A program made the position numbers and the translations under genes. Below the pieces are notes generated by a model. The model was not told where the DNA came from. It did no database searches and saw only the letters and a list, made by a program, of their open reading frames with translations. A stretch of 64,000 nt of DNA. Source: Paenibacillus sp. SYP-B4298. Its GTDB lineage: Bacteria > Bacillota > Bacilli > Paenibacillales > Paenibacillaceae. Numbering within the stretch: position 1 is the first letter of the stretch; each line of letters opens with the position of its first letter. Positions 35,598 to 44,434 of this stretch are shown one piece after another. The DNA is taken from contig NZ_CP115484.1 in NCBI RefSeq assembly GCF_027627475.1, positions 4,403,501-4,467,500 on the forward strand. Direction: 5' to 3'.

Positions 35598-36635
35598 CTA
35601 CACCCCCAGACGAATCGCGCCTGCAAGCGGCACTTCTTCCGCCTCCAGTGCGATATTGGCGCTGCCGCCATTGAGCTTCAGCTCACTGTAATCCGCTACT
35701 CCCGGGATGCCCAGCAGCAGCGTACCGACCCGTGCGACACTGACATAGCTGTCCACGAAGGCCATGCTGCGGAAATAGGCCTGCAATTCCAGTGACAACG
35801 AATCGCTCACCTCCTGCAGCGTGTAGCCTGGCGCAAGCACCACCGTGCTATCGACCTCGATGCTCTTGCCTAGCGCCGGGCTAACCGTTACCTGCGCACC
35901 GATCGGGCGCAACTGCTCGATATGCTCTCTGACCTGCTGCACCAGCTCAGCGGTTGGCGGCAGCTTGTCGCTGTCGGCAATAACCGTCTTGACGGTGCCC
36001 GGACCGCTCCAGAGCGGATGTACCTTGACAGCGCCGACTCCCGGCACCTCAAGCGCCCAGTTTTTATAATCGTAGAGATTGCCCCCGGCTGAGGGCGTCT
36101 GCACACGGGTCAGGTAGCGGCTTCGCAACGCCTCGTCGCTCTCCGCCTCCTTGCCAGGCACGACCACCTCTGCCAGCTCAGCACGAGCCAGACCAGCAAT
36201 ATATTGAATCGGCACCAGTGCGCCATAGCTCTGATTGCCGATGATACCAGCCGACTCGCACTCCACCATGTACTCGCCTGCATCCAGCCGCCGCACAACC
36301 TTAAAGTTCGTGTTACCCGCCGAGAAACGGCTCTGCAACGGAATCTCCAGCCTGCCATCCTCGGTATCATAGAAGATTGCCCTTCGCTGGGCAGGCGTGG
36401 CCTGCTGGCGATTAAGGCCGAAATCGGCGGCGCGCCGCTCCAGATATTCTCCCGTTGCCGTATCCGCGAACGACAGATCGAGATTGAGATCCAGCTCCAT
36501 ATACATCTGGGCGAGCTCAGCAGCAGCAGGCGCCAACGCATCATAGATGATGCTGCCTTCTCGCTTGTCGAGCACATCCGGTACCTTGGCAAGCATTCGT
36601 TCCAGCAAAAAATCAAACGTGTACGCTTCGTACAT
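35598..36635 (-). CDS. baseplate J/gp47 family protein (XkdT-like)
   Basis: A 345-residue baseplate wedge protein. Landmarks: MLAKVPDVLDKREGSIIYDALAPAAAELAQMY-type start (core KREGSIIYDALAP), GEYLERRAADFGLNRQQATPA, RFSAGNTNFKV, and GKEAESDEALRSRYL, all characteristic of the gp47/Mu J family. It connects the hub to the fibre network and triggers sheath contraction. Start overlaps the stop of the gp25-like gene by one base (TAATG). Confidence 0.95.
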   Translation of the reverse strand: MYEAYTFDFLLERMLAKVPDVLDKREGSIIYDALAPAAAELAQMYMELDLNLDLSFADTATGEYLERRAADFGLNRQQATPAQRRAIFYDTEDGRLEIPLQSRFSAGNTNFKVVRRLDAGEYMVECESAGIIGNQSYGALVPIQYIAGLARAELAEVVVPGKEAESDEALRSRYLTRVQTPSAGGNLYDYKNWALEVPGVGAVKVHPLWSGPGTVKTVIADSDKLPPTAELVQQVREHIEQLRPIGAQVTVSPALGKSIEVDSTVVLAPGYTLQEVSDSLSLELQAYFRSMAFVDSYVSVARVGTLLLGIPGVADYSELKLNGGSANIALEAEEVPLAGAIRLGV

Positions 36636-37018
36636 TAATTCACCCCCTGAGACACCACAAACTCGCCAGCAACAGATACGACGGTAAATTCCACCGCAAT
36701 ATTCTCTGCATGGCGAGTCATGCTAAAATTATCAATAGATCGTATGCGTTCATCCTGCAATACAGCCTCTTTGATCCAGCGCTCCATCTCAATCTCGATC
36801 GGGTTGGGCCGAATCTCCGAGCCGTAGTCTGCACTGTAGATCAGATACACGTAACGCTCTGTCGCGAGCGCCTTGTATACGGCCTGCTTGATCGCATCCA
36901 GCCCATCGATTCTACTGCTTATACGCTTCTGTCCGACGTCCAGCTTGTAGGTCAGGCTCGGCTGATCCGACTGGCGCTCATACGGAATGCGCGCCGGCAT
37001 CGCTCCACTTGGCAGCAT
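36635..37018 (-). CDS. baseplate protein, DUF2634/gp25-like (XkdS-like)
   Basis: A 127-residue lysozyme-like baseplate wedge protein. It has GLDAIKQAVYKALATERYVYLIYSADYGSEI (core AIKQAVYKALATER) and EIEMERWIKEAVLQDERI, typical of the DUF2634/gp25 family (gp25 sits at the sheath-baseplate joint). Flanked by XkdR-like and XkdT-like genes, as in PBSX. Confidence 0.92.
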   Translation of the reverse strand: MLPSGAMPARIPYERQSDQPSLTYKLDVGQKRISSRIDGLDAIKQAVYKALATERYVYLIYSADYGSEIRPNPIEIEMERWIKEAVLQDERIRSIDNFSMTRHAENIAVEFTVVSVAGEFVVSQGVN

Positions 37019-37315
37019 TTAGCTCACCACCCGATCCAAAATCACGTAGTCTTGTCCTCCTTGGCAGCGCAGCAGGATCAGCTTATCCCCCAGCTTCAGC
37101 CCCTCCTGCAGCACGACCTCCTCCGAACCGATCCTCTGCTTCTTCTCCTGCAGAGATTGCGGCATAATCAAAAATTCACCAGGCAGCGTCAGCCGCTGAT
37201 CCACGTTAACCTCAAGCGGCTGCTCGCTCGTTACTTTGCCATAGACCACGGCGACCGGATTGCCAGCCTCCACGGCACTGGCTCCAATTAGCTTGATCTT
37301 CTCAATCAGACTCAT
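37019..37315 (-). CDS. DUF2577 tail protein (XkdR-like)
   Basis: A 98-residue OB-like beta protein: GKVTSEQPLEVNVDQRLTLPGEFLI and LILLRCQGGQDYVILDRVV are the DUF2577 signatures (core PLEVNVDQRLTLP). Likely a hub or spike component in the PBSX family. Its ATG 37315 overlaps the stop of the XkdQ-like gene by 4 bases. Confidence 0.92.
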   Translation of the reverse strand: MSLIEKIKLIGASAVEAGNPVAVVYGKVTSEQPLEVNVDQRLTLPGEFLIMPQSLQEKKQRIGSEEVVLQEGLKLGDKLILLRCQGGQDYVILDRVVS

Positions 37316-38286
37316 AGTCGATACACCACCAGTTCCAGCGACATTGTATGCTCATCTCCTTTGAAGCTATGACTGCACTCATTGATGACATAGAACCCCT
37401 CAATACCGAGCTCCTCGATCATGACATAGATGGTATGACCCGCCCGCAGCCCCGGGTACCCGAGCGCAGTGAGACTTAACGTCACCTGCTCGCGATTTTT
37501 CATCGTCATGAGATGCTGCAGCGTCTCCTCAATCTGAGCCTCGTTCTTCCCTTCGTCTACCTTCTCGTAATATTGGAGCGTTCCCCACTTGGCCATATTC
37601 GAGCTGTCCCGCGCCATATAGACCTCGCGCTTGCCTGTGTCCTTATTGTCCCGCACCAGCTTGATCTGATTGTACGTATCATTATCGATCGAGCGGCTGC
37701 TGCTAAAGCCCGTTAGCAAGCTTTTCTCGCCCACGACCACCTGTTGCCGCATATCCTCCAGCTTGCGCAGCGTGATGGAGCCAAAATCATCATAGAGCAC
37801 GTAAAGCTGCTTCTCGGACACCAGCGTATGATCCAGCGCGGTGCAGATAATGTCCATCAGCTTCTTGCCGTCTTCCAGCAGCTTAGGGATGGCATAGCGA
37901 GTATCCGCCAGTTCGCCTACCTGCAGCTCATTATCTGAGGCAATCTTGCGGATGATCTCTGTCGCGGTCTTATTTGTAAATACATAGGTGTCACTCGTCA
38001 TCAAGTACCGGAGCTGGTCGTAAGCTGTTACGCTCAAGCTCTCGTTCTCATCCTCACTAACGATGAAAATATAACCATAGAACAGGTTCACATCATCCAT
38101 GCGAATACGCAGAACATTGCCCGGCTCGAACTTGACCTCCTCCGGAGACAGGAAGGATCGCTTCAGAAATTTCATTTCCACACTGGAGGCCGCGCCTACG
38201 CGAACCGTCTTGAACGTCAAGCTGCTCACCATGCCGGAGATATCCCATAAGGTTCCGTCGCGATTATCCACGATGACTTCAATCAT
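37312..38286 (-). CDS. hub protein, XkdQ-like (late control D/gp27 fold)
   Basis: A 324-residue protein with DLWD/DGTLWDISGMVSSLTFKT near the start, YDQLRYLMTSDTYVFTNKTATEIIRKI (core) and EKVDEGKNEAQIEETLQHLMTMKN late; these are hallmarks of XkdQ/YqbQ. It should form the central baseplate hub below the tube. ATG 38286 overlaps the previous stop by 4 bases. Confidence 0.92.
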   Translation of the reverse strand: MIEVIVDNRDGTLWDISGMVSSLTFKTVRVGAASSVEMKFLKRSFLSPEEVKFEPGNVLRIRMDDVNLFYGYIFIVSEDENESLSVTAYDQLRYLMTSDTYVFTNKTATEIIRKIASDNELQVGELADTRYAIPKLLEDGKKLMDIICTALDHTLVSEKQLYVLYDDFGSITLRKLEDMRQQVVVGEKSLLTGFSSSRSIDNDTYNQIKLVRDNKDTGKREVYMARDSSNMAKWGTLQYYEKVDEGKNEAQIEETLQHLMTMKNREQVTLSLTALGYPGLRAGHTIYVMIEELGIEGFYVINECSHSFKGDEHTMSLELVVYRL

Positions 38287-39080
38287 GTCGCTCCCGTCTT
38301 CCTTCCCTCTGGTGTTATCGGCAGCTTCAGCACCATGCCGATCGGTAATTTCCTTAATTGATCCGCGCGAATCGAATTGAGCTTCATGATCTCCTTGTAC
38401 CGCTGCTCATCCTTCAGTTGTGTCCGGGCCACGCTCCAGAGCGAGTCCCCCTTCTTCAGCGTGTAGGTGGCTGGAGGAACCCGCTCATCAGGCCGAGGCT
38501 GCTTATCCTGCTTGGCTACCGCCTCTTCGCCCTCCTTCTGTACCACTACCGCTTTGCGGGTCAGATGAAAGCGGTACTCCTTCAACGTCAGCTTAAATTC
38601 GATATCGCCACCGCTGCCTGCCACCTCGCGCCGATCGAACTGCTCGATGCTGACCGCGATGGAGAACTTGTATCCTTCAGTATGCACAAGCAGCCGGGAT
38701 GGTCGCCGGGACTCCTGCCAGCGATTGATGGTGGACACATAGTAGCTCGGTTCCTTCCAATGCTGACTGTCGATGGTCAAATAGTGGGCAGGTATGGCAG
38801 GAAAGACACCCTCGAAGCTCACCTCAGCCAATTGACGCGAATGAATGACATTCACCTCGCCCAGACCTATAATGTCGAAGCTCGCTCCGCGCCCTGTCTT
38901 CTTCACCTCCAGCGACTCCGGCAGCACCGGAAAATCGAACATTTCGGCGAAATTGTTATGGCTCAAGTTGATGCGATATTTCGGTTTGTTTTCCTTCTTC
39001 TCATTCAGAAGATCCTTGATTTTTTGATCGATGATATATCGCCAGAAATCCAGTTGAATCACCTCCGTAACCCTCTCCAT
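38283..39080 (-). CDS. LysM tail protein, XkdP-like (gp53/hub-tube connector)
   Basis: A 265-residue protein. The core NLSHNNFAEMFDFPVLPESLEVK is the usual N-terminal signature of XkdP; a LysM domain (YTLKKGDSLWSVARTQLKDEQRY, core GDSLWSVA) closes it. It links tape measure/tube to the hub. The start is unclear. ATG 39080 has no ribosome site, while a perfect GGAGGTGA ends about five bases before a CTG codon at 39053, so a CTG start is possible. Confidence 0.88.
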   Translation of the reverse strand: MERVTEVIQLDFWRYIIDQKIKDLLNEKKENKPKYRINLSHNNFAEMFDFPVLPESLEVKKTGRGASFDIIGLGEVNVIHSRQLAEVSFEGVFPAIPAHYLTIDSQHWKEPSYYVSTINRWQESRRPSRLLVHTEGYKFSIAVSIEQFDRREVAGSGGDIEFKLTLKEYRFHLTRKAVVVQKEGEEAVAKQDKQPRPDERVPPATYTLKKGDSLWSVARTQLKDEQRYKEIMKLNSIRADQLRKLPIGMVLKLPITPEGRKTGAT

Positions 39081-39137
39081 ATGAATGTATGGCAGGCCAG
39101 CATGACCACCTCAGACAGCAGCAAGCGGCGTCTGGCA

Positions 39138-41201
39138 CTACCCATAGACGCCGCTTGCTGTGCTTGTAATCTGCTTGGTTAATATGTCCTCGATCTTGGC
39201 GATCATCGTATCCACATCATCCCCATTACGAACATCTCCCGTCGTTACCTGAACTGTCGGGGTCAATGTAACGAAGTTCTGAATCGCCTTCATCTCCGCC
39301 AGATCGCGCATTACCTTCAGATCCTCGCTGGAGATGTCCACCTGCTCGTCAATATTGCCTAGCGAGTTGACACGGTTCACTGTACCGATATTGCCAGCAC
39401 CGCCTTCGTCGGCGGTTCCCCATGTGCCGTTCTTGAGCTTGTCGGAGAGGAATGGATCGGCGTTCAGACCATTTGTCGACAAGTCGATAGCAGCCTGGGA
39501 GCCTGTCTGGTACAAGTCATTGGGATTAACATGATCCAATCTTGAGCCGCTGAGATCAACGACGTCCTCGAGGCTGGTTGGCTTCTGCATTCCATCCATC
39601 AGATTTTTGATCCCATCGCTGATCGCATGCACATTATCCTCATCAAATAACTGAGCCTGACCCATATCTAAGCCAAAAATATCGTTGATCTTTTTGCTGA
39701 GCCAGTTAAATGCCGTCAGGGCACCATTAACAGCACCAATAATGGAGGTCATAAATGACCCGGCAAAGTCCTCCACGCCCACAGCCATATTGTATAAAAA
39801 TTCAAGGAAGATCATCTTGACATCGTAGAACAGCTTCTCTATGGCATAGGCCGGATCGATAAACAGATTGATAAGGAATTCGGCAAAGCTGAGCAGGAGG
39901 TTCCAGAGTACCGCTATGACATTATAGACTGTCCCCAGAAATGCCATGAATGCACCGGCAACAAAAGCCATAATCTCACCCGTTGAGACGCCAAAATAAT
40001 GAAGCACCTCGATCACAACCATGATAACTGCCACAATGAGGATGACTGGCATGGCAGCTATGAGCCACTGCACGAGCCATATTGCCGCAAACACAGCGGC
40101 CGCAATGCCTAGGGCAGCTAGCGCATTAAGCACCATGTCCCAGTTGTTGAGCAGGAGATCTACGACCCAGGTAGCTGCCTCAATGATCACGTTAAAGCCG
40201 CCTATGACCGCATTGATCAAGCTATCGAAGGTGCCCGATGAATAGGCCGAGATCAGCAGATCGGCAAGCCCCATGAGGCCTGGCAATATACCCAGTCCGA
40301 TCGTCTCTCGAATGCGTTGCAAAATGCCTTGCAGGATGAGCAGCTTCCCTTCAGGGGTTGCGCCCATAGAGCGTGCCAGTCCCTCCGTATGCTGATTCAA
40401 TACTTGAATGAGCATTTCGGCTCTCTGAGCCTCATTGGCGAACTTGTACATTTGCCGCTCGCTTTCCGATAGAAATGAGCTAAGCTTCTCCCCGTTCCGG
40501 GTTATGGATTCGATCTCGCCGTTCATCGCCCTGCCGATGAGATCGGCTGCTTCTTTAATCTGATCGGTATTTACATTGATTCCGAACATTTCGGTTGCCA
40601 GATTATACATTGGCTCCGTCAAGGCAGCGACCTGCTCTGGATCAGCTACATACTGAGCCAACTGCGCCTGACCGACAATGCCCGTATTGGCCTGAATCCC
40701 GGTTACCATGCTCAAGTCATCTGCTTGTCTCTCTACCCGATTGATGGCCTCCTGGCCAATTTTGTTCGTGTTGCCCATGACCTTCTGCAATTCCTGCTCG
40801 GCTCGAATACGCTCAAAGGCGGCATCGACCGCCAGTTTGCCGAGCTCTACCATCCGGTTGAATCCAGCCTGCAGCTTGGAGCCTATGTCCAGCTTTCCCA
40901 GAGAACTGGAGAACCACCCTATAAACCTGGAAAGCAGACCAAAAATAGCAATAATGCCCCTGAAGCCTGCTCGGATTGTTTTGATAATGATCTGTATAAT
41001 CGAAAATATGATTCGTAAGGTTTGAATAATGATGGTTGATAAGATTATGATGACAGATAGAACCCTGCTTGTAATCAGGATCACACGAAGGATTGCATTT
41101 AATGTCCTCAATACCTTATTCACAGTACGTAAAACGACTATAATCTTTACACCAATCTGTGTAAAAAGACTAAGTACACTAGCAATTGTGGGAATCATCA
41201 T
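39138..41201 (-). CDS. tail tape measure protein
   Basis: About 687 residues, rich in hydrophobic helices. The N-terminus has long Ile/Val/Leu helices (about 1-90), the middle has RIRAEQELQKVMGNTNKIGQEAI and ARSMGATPEGKLLILQGILQRIRETIG, and then several membrane-like helices (340-480). The C-terminus TPTVQVTTGDVRNGDDVDTMIAKIEDIL is the usual end of PBSX-type tape measures. It sets tail length and is short compared with XkdO (about twice as long), so the tail should be short. ATG 41201 sits just after AAGGGTGG; GTG 41207 and ATG 41198 are alternatives. Confidence 0.9.
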   Translation of the reverse strand: MMIPTIASVLSLFTQIGVKIIVVLRTVNKVLRTLNAILRVILITSRVLSVIIILSTIIIQTLRIIFSIIQIIIKTIRAGFRGIIAIFGLLSRFIGWFSSSLGKLDIGSKLQAGFNRMVELGKLAVDAAFERIRAEQELQKVMGNTNKIGQEAINRVERQADDLSMVTGIQANTGIVGQAQLAQYVADPEQVAALTEPMYNLATEMFGINVNTDQIKEAADLIGRAMNGEIESITRNGEKLSSFLSESERQMYKFANEAQRAEMLIQVLNQHTEGLARSMGATPEGKLLILQGILQRIRETIGLGILPGLMGLADLLISAYSSGTFDSLINAVIGGFNVIIEAATWVVDLLLNNWDMVLNALAALGIAAAVFAAIWLVQWLIAAMPVILIVAVIMVVIEVLHYFGVSTGEIMAFVAGAFMAFLGTVYNVIAVLWNLLLSFAEFLINLFIDPAYAIEKLFYDVKMIFLEFLYNMAVGVEDFAGSFMTSIIGAVNGALTAFNWLSKKINDIFGLDMGQAQLFDEDNVHAISDGIKNLMDGMQKPTSLEDVVDLSGSRLDHVNPNDLYQTGSQAAIDLSTNGLNADPFLSDKLKNGTWGTADEGGAGNIGTVNRVNSLGNIDEQVDISSEDLKVMRDLAEMKAIQNFVTLTPTVQVTTGDVRNGDDVDTMIAKIEDILTKQITSTASGVYG

Positions 41202-41228
41202 CACCACCCTTCATTTCAATTCCCCTGC

Positions 41229-41411
41229 CTAGCGCCGCTTCATCTTCCGCTGCTGCTGCTTCTCCGTCTTGATGCGTACATCGATCATCGCGTAGATGGC
41301 TGCACGCTCATGCCTGCTCATCGCCATCAGATTCTGCGGCAAAATATGCAGCTCGTGGAGAGCATAGTAGGCGTAATTCGCCTCCCCATCGCCCTCCTCG
41401 ATCAGTTTTTT
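41229..41411 (-). CDS. C-terminal extension of the tail assembly chaperone, made by -1 frameshift
   Basis: A 58-codon open stretch in the -1 frame relative to the XkdN-like gene, ending at TAG 41231-41229. It has no start codon of its own with a ribosome site. It encodes an acidic, then basic sequence (LIEEGDGEANYAYYALHELH... ending KQQQRKMKRR). It becomes joined to the chaperone if ribosomes slip at AAAAAAC (41411-41405). This is the counterpart of the T part of lambda gpGT. Product about 198 residues in total. Confidence 0.85.
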   Translation of the reverse strand, partial: KKLIEEGDGEANYAYYALHELHILPQNLMAMSRHERAAIYAMIDVRIKTEKQQQRKMKRR

Positions 41412-41824
41412 ACTTCATCCACCATGTCCCCCAGCTCCTGCTCGAAGCCATTCAGCTCCTGAACCCTCTTAAGCAGGCCGCCGAATTCGCCTGGCAGCAG
41501 CATTTTTCGCAGCAGCGACTCCGCACCGATCGTGGAATATGATTTCTGCAGCTCCAGATCCTTCAGCTCGGGATACACCACGGAAGCCGCCACCAGCTTG
41601 GCTACATACTCCTCCTGATTAGTCTCCAGTGTATAGGAGCCGTTCTTCCCCTTCTGCCGACGGGTCGACGCCTTGCGAATCTCTGCGTTCTGATCCTCGG
41701 TTATGCTGCGCAGCTTCCACGGAATCGGGTTGCCCTCCTCATCCTTGAAGCGGTTCGATACGATGTACTCCTCTGTCGTCTCAATGGACGCATTTTGTGC
41801 AAAAAAAGCTTGAAATTGGCTCAT
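41402..41824 (-). CDS. tail assembly chaperone, XkdN-like
   Basis: A 140-residue protein: MSQFQAFFAQNASIETTEEY, DEEGNPIPWKLRSITEDQNAEIRKAS and SAESLLRKMLLPGEFGGLLKRVQELNGF-type tail are hallmarks of PBSX XkdN and the DUF6848/phage XkdN family (cores quoted). It holds the tape measure during assembly. The last sense codons are GTA AAA AAC TGA, which contains the A-AAA-AAC slippery heptamer in the correct phase for a -1 shift. It sits directly upstream of the tape measure gene, as expected. Confidence 0.92.
   Translation of the reverse strand: MSQFQAFFAQNASIETTEEYIVSNRFKDEEGNPIPWKLRSITEDQNAEIRKASTRRQKGKNGSYTLETNQEEYVAKLVAASVVYPELKDLELQKSYSTIGAESLLRKMLLPGEFGGLLKRVQELNGFEQELGDMVDEVKN
41405..41411 (-). 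promoter_or_regulatory. programmed -1 ribosomal frameshift site
   Basis: Minus strand A AAA AAC, in phase, directly before the zero-frame TGA (41404-41402). This X-XXY-YYZ heptamer is a classic slippery sequence. A run of GAG GAG GGC after the site may act as an internal ribosome-site stimulator (GAGGAGGG), as known for bacterial -1 shifts. Confidence 0.85.
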
Positions 41825-42004
41825 CGTTATTCCTCCAAATAGTAGAATAGAATTAGGCAGGCTGCTCTCTAGCCATCAGGGCCAGGAACAGCATGCCATT
41901 GTGCAACGCTTCAGATCGATGCCGCTGCCAGCAGCCTTGCGGGCGCACGGCCCGCAGCTACCAGCGCGCGGTGTTCTTGCTCATGACGGCGGTCGATCGA
42001 CCCC

Positions 42005-42466
42005 TTACAGGCTCGGCGCCTGAAATGCTTGCTCGATCAAGATGTCCTCGAATGTGAACTCCATCTCCTCCTCAAGCGCATCGCTCTCCGTGTCCAGCGA
42101 CGCCATGATGACACTGTTCAGATTGACATTTTTCAGCGTGACACGCTGCTCGCCGATCGAGGACGACGGGTCATGGTTGCTCACCGTAATCTGGAAATAG
42201 GTGTCGATGCCATCCTCAATGTATTTCATCATCAGCTCGCGGAAGACAGAGGTTACATAATAGATGGTCATGCTGCCTGTACCGCTCCAGCCAGAGGCCT
42301 TATGCTGCACGCCCCTGCGCCCCAGCACACGCACCTCTGCTTTATTTTTCTCGACCGTTGCTTCCAGATTTTTTACATAGAACATTTCTTCCTGCTTGCC
42401 GTTAATAACTGCATATGCCTTGCCTTCCTGACCGGAAATAATATCTCTAGCTCTCAGAAAATCCAT
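42005..42466 (-). CDS. tail tube protein, XkdM-like
   Basis: A 153-residue tube protein: MDFLRARDIISGQEGKAYA, EMFYVKNLEATVEKNKAEVRVLGRRG, GWSGTGSMTIYYVTSVFREL and a C-terminal EEEMEFTFEDILIEQAF are typical of XkdM (tube, DUF2001). It lies between sheath and chaperone genes, as in PBSX. A 180-base gap without a gene separates it from the chaperone. Confidence 0.95.
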   Translation of the reverse strand: MDFLRARDIISGQEGKAYAVINGKQEEMFYVKNLEATVEKNKAEVRVLGRRGVQHKASGWSGTGSMTIYYVTSVFRELMMKYIEDGIDTYFQITVSNHDPSSSIGEQRVTLKNVNLNSVIMASLDTESDALEEEMEFTFEDILIEQAFQAPSL

Positions 42467-42467
42467 A

Positions 42468-43787
42468 TTACGCCACCGTCACTTTCAGATAGATTTTTTC
42501 GGCTGCATCGACTGGCTGAACACTCACTTCCATCAGCACGCTATCTACTGCCTCACCCTGCTGCACCGTAAAGTCCGTCTGTGGGTTGAAGTTTTGAATC
42601 GCAGCAATCGATTGGAGCGTCTGAAGGTAATTGACTGCCTCGTTACGCAGCATGCTGCGGCCGTCATTGTTGTTGTTCACACGCCCTACGTAAGACGCTT
42701 CAAAGATACGCTTCAAGTCATTGGCGATGCTGTCCAGGACACGAATGACACGGTTCTTCGCAAATGAGCGGGCTTTGTCCGCCGTAAAGCGAGTCAGCGT
42801 ATTGATGTCCTGCTCCACTACGGCCTGACCGTTGCTGGCCGTAAACACAAATTCGCCGTTTTGCAGCGCGGATTCGGTCTGCGTATGGGTGTAGCGAGCC
42901 GCGGCATCGACGGCCCCGTCGTAGGCGCGATAGGTCAGCGACTCATTAGGTGCTGCTCCCGCAGTAGCCCCTGCTACCCAAGCGGTCGCTTGCGCAGCCG
43001 TCAGTGTCGTGCCATCTGACAAAATAACGCCATTCTTCACGCTGATGACTCCTTCATGATCAGCGATCGGATAGTTGGCCAGCACAGCCTGCACCTTATA
43101 GCCCTCTGTCTCCCGCAGGCGGCGAATAAAGGCTGTATAGACGCCCTTCAATGCCTCATCCTCCGACACCAGCGCTACCGTATTGAAGCTTTGCAGCTCC
43201 AGTGCGGACAGAAATGCTGTATGGTCCGAATTCGCCGCGGCGCCATCTGTTCCGCCTGTCAACGGGATGCCTGCCGTCGGCTCCAGCTCGTCCGTTCCGG
43301 CGAAGCTGACCCAGCTATTCGCTTGCAGCTCACTGGCTTGCAGCGCCACCTGGCGATCGACCTCGACGCCTTCGAGCAATGTCTTCACCTCATATTTGCC
43401 CTCATGCTCCAGGCTCGACTGAATGACCACCGCCAGTTGATTGCCGCGTGTCCCACTGTAGCGCGCCTTGATCTCCAGCACGCCGTGTGTGGCAGATGCC
43501 TGAACGCCTGTATTCAGACGATACAGCAGCAGCGTCTGCGCACGCTTCAGCGCTTCCTGCACCAGCAGCAACTGTGGCGCAGACAGCTCATAGCCTAGCA
43601 CCTCCTTCAGATCTGCCTGGCTCGACTGAATACGGAGCAGTGTCTTCTCCGCTCCCCATGACAGCGGCAGCGCCAGAGCGGCGACCCCGCGCTCGCCTGT
43701 TGTGCCCACGGTTTGCGGGGCACTGCTCATATTAATGTAGACGCCTGGGCGCACCTTATTTTGTGTAACGAATGTTCCTCCTGCCAT
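42468..43787 (-). CDS. tail sheath protein, XkdK-like
   Basis: A 439-residue contractile sheath protein: KVRPGVYINM near the start, then ERGVAALALPLSWG, a central subtilisin-like-fold part, ARSFAKNRVIRVLDSIANDLKRIFE and the C-terminal domain ending VDAAEKIYLKVTV. These are the landmarks of XkdK and other gp18-like sheaths. Its presence establishes that the particle is contractile (myovirus/R-type), not siphovirus-like. The start follows the preceding gene's stop by one base (43788). Confidence 0.96.
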   Translation of the reverse strand: MAGGTFVTQNKVRPGVYINMSSAPQTVGTTGERGVAALALPLSWGAEKTLLRIQSSQADLKEVLGYELSAPQLLLVQEALKRAQTLLLYRLNTGVQASATHGVLEIKARYSGTRGNQLAVVIQSSLEHEGKYEVKTLLEGVEVDRQVALQASELQANSWVSFAGTDELEPTAGIPLTGGTDGAAANSDHTAFLSALELQSFNTVALVSEDEALKGVYTAFIRRLRETEGYKVQAVLANYPIADHEGVISVKNGVILSDGTTLTAAQATAWVAGATAGAAPNESLTYRAYDGAVDAAARYTHTQTESALQNGEFVFTASNGQAVVEQDINTLTRFTADKARSFAKNRVIRVLDSIANDLKRIFEASYVGRVNNNNDGRSMLRNEAVNYLQTLQSIAAIQNFNPQTDFTVQQGEAVDSVLMEVSVQPVDAAEKIYLKVTVA

Positions 43788-44009
43788 TTACTTCGCCTCC
43801 TGATTGATGAATGAATTGATGATTTGCTGCAGCTCTGCGTGTGTATAGAGCCGCCCCTCCTCCAGCAATGCCTCGATCATATCCTTCTCCAGATGGGTAT
43901 ACCCCTCCGAGGTTAGATATTGCTGCTTGCTATATGCTGACGGAGCTTGACGTTTATCTCCTCGCCGATCGGCATTTGCCGCCCTCTTTGCTTCCTCCTG
44001 AATGCTCAT
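43788..44009 (-). CDS. small tail-cluster protein of unknown function
   Basis: A 73-residue hydrophilic helical protein (MSIQEEAKRAANADRRGDKR... EALLEEGRLYTHAELQQIINSFINQEAK at the end). The phrase 'YTHAELQQIINSFI' recurs in small proteins preceding sheath genes of Bacillus-group PBSX-like phages, as far as I remember. It may be a tail-terminator partner. It overlaps the stop of the upstream gene by 4 bases. Confidence 0.7.
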   Translation of the reverse strand: MSIQEEAKRAANADRRGDKRQAPSAYSKQQYLTSEGYTHLEKDMIEALLEEGRLYTHAELQQIINSFINQEAK

Positions 44010-44434
44010 TGCTTCATATCCACCTCCATACTCATGCCTTGCATCGGTTGTGCAGGCGGCTTCTGCTGCATCAGGGCTACATCATAGTCGACCTTGAAAT
44101 GCAGCCTTCCCTGCAAGGTTCGGCATCGCTGACGCTTGCCTCTGAGCAGACCGTCTGCCGTCATTAACTCCAGGGTCAGCCCGTATAGCTGCTCGTACAC
44201 CTCCAGTTGCGTCTTCGCCTCTTCCTCAGCTCCCCGCATATACTCAATATCGAAGCTATGCGTGCGTATGAAGCGGTTTCCCCGCTCCTGCTCCTGAGAC
44301 GAGGACAGCAGGCGAACGACCAAGCATGGCATCTGTTCGCTGCTCTCCGGTGCACTCTCTTGAATCGGTACCGCAGGAAAATGAGCGGCCAACATGCCGA
44401 CCAAGCTCGCCCGCACACTCGTGAGCGTCGTCAC
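44006..44434 (-). CDS. phage tail terminator-like protein (DUF6838 type)
   Basis: About 142 residues beginning VTTLTSVRASLVGMLAAHFP, with ESSEQMPCLVVRLLSSSQEQERGNRFIRTHSFDIEYM (core PCLVVRLL and RTHSFDIEY) and YEQLYGLTLELM. This matches the tail-terminator (DUF6838) layout. It caps the tube and is the first structural gene. The exact start is uncertain: GTG 44434 lies about 12 bases from a GAGGAGGGGG ribosome site; longer frames reach 44548 but run through a hairpin. Confidence 0.78.
   Translation of the reverse strand: MTTLTSVRASLVGMLAAHFPAVPIQESAPESSEQMPCLVVRLLSSSQEQERGNRFIRTHSFDIEYMRGAEEEAKTQLEVYEQLYGLTLELMTADGLLRGKRQRCRTLQGRLHFKVDYDVALMQQKPPAQPMQGMSMEVDMKQ

Noticed and set aside
38358..39182. 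274-codon plus-strand frame opposite the XkdP-like gene
   Set aside because: Shadow of the LysM tail gene; no ribosome site.
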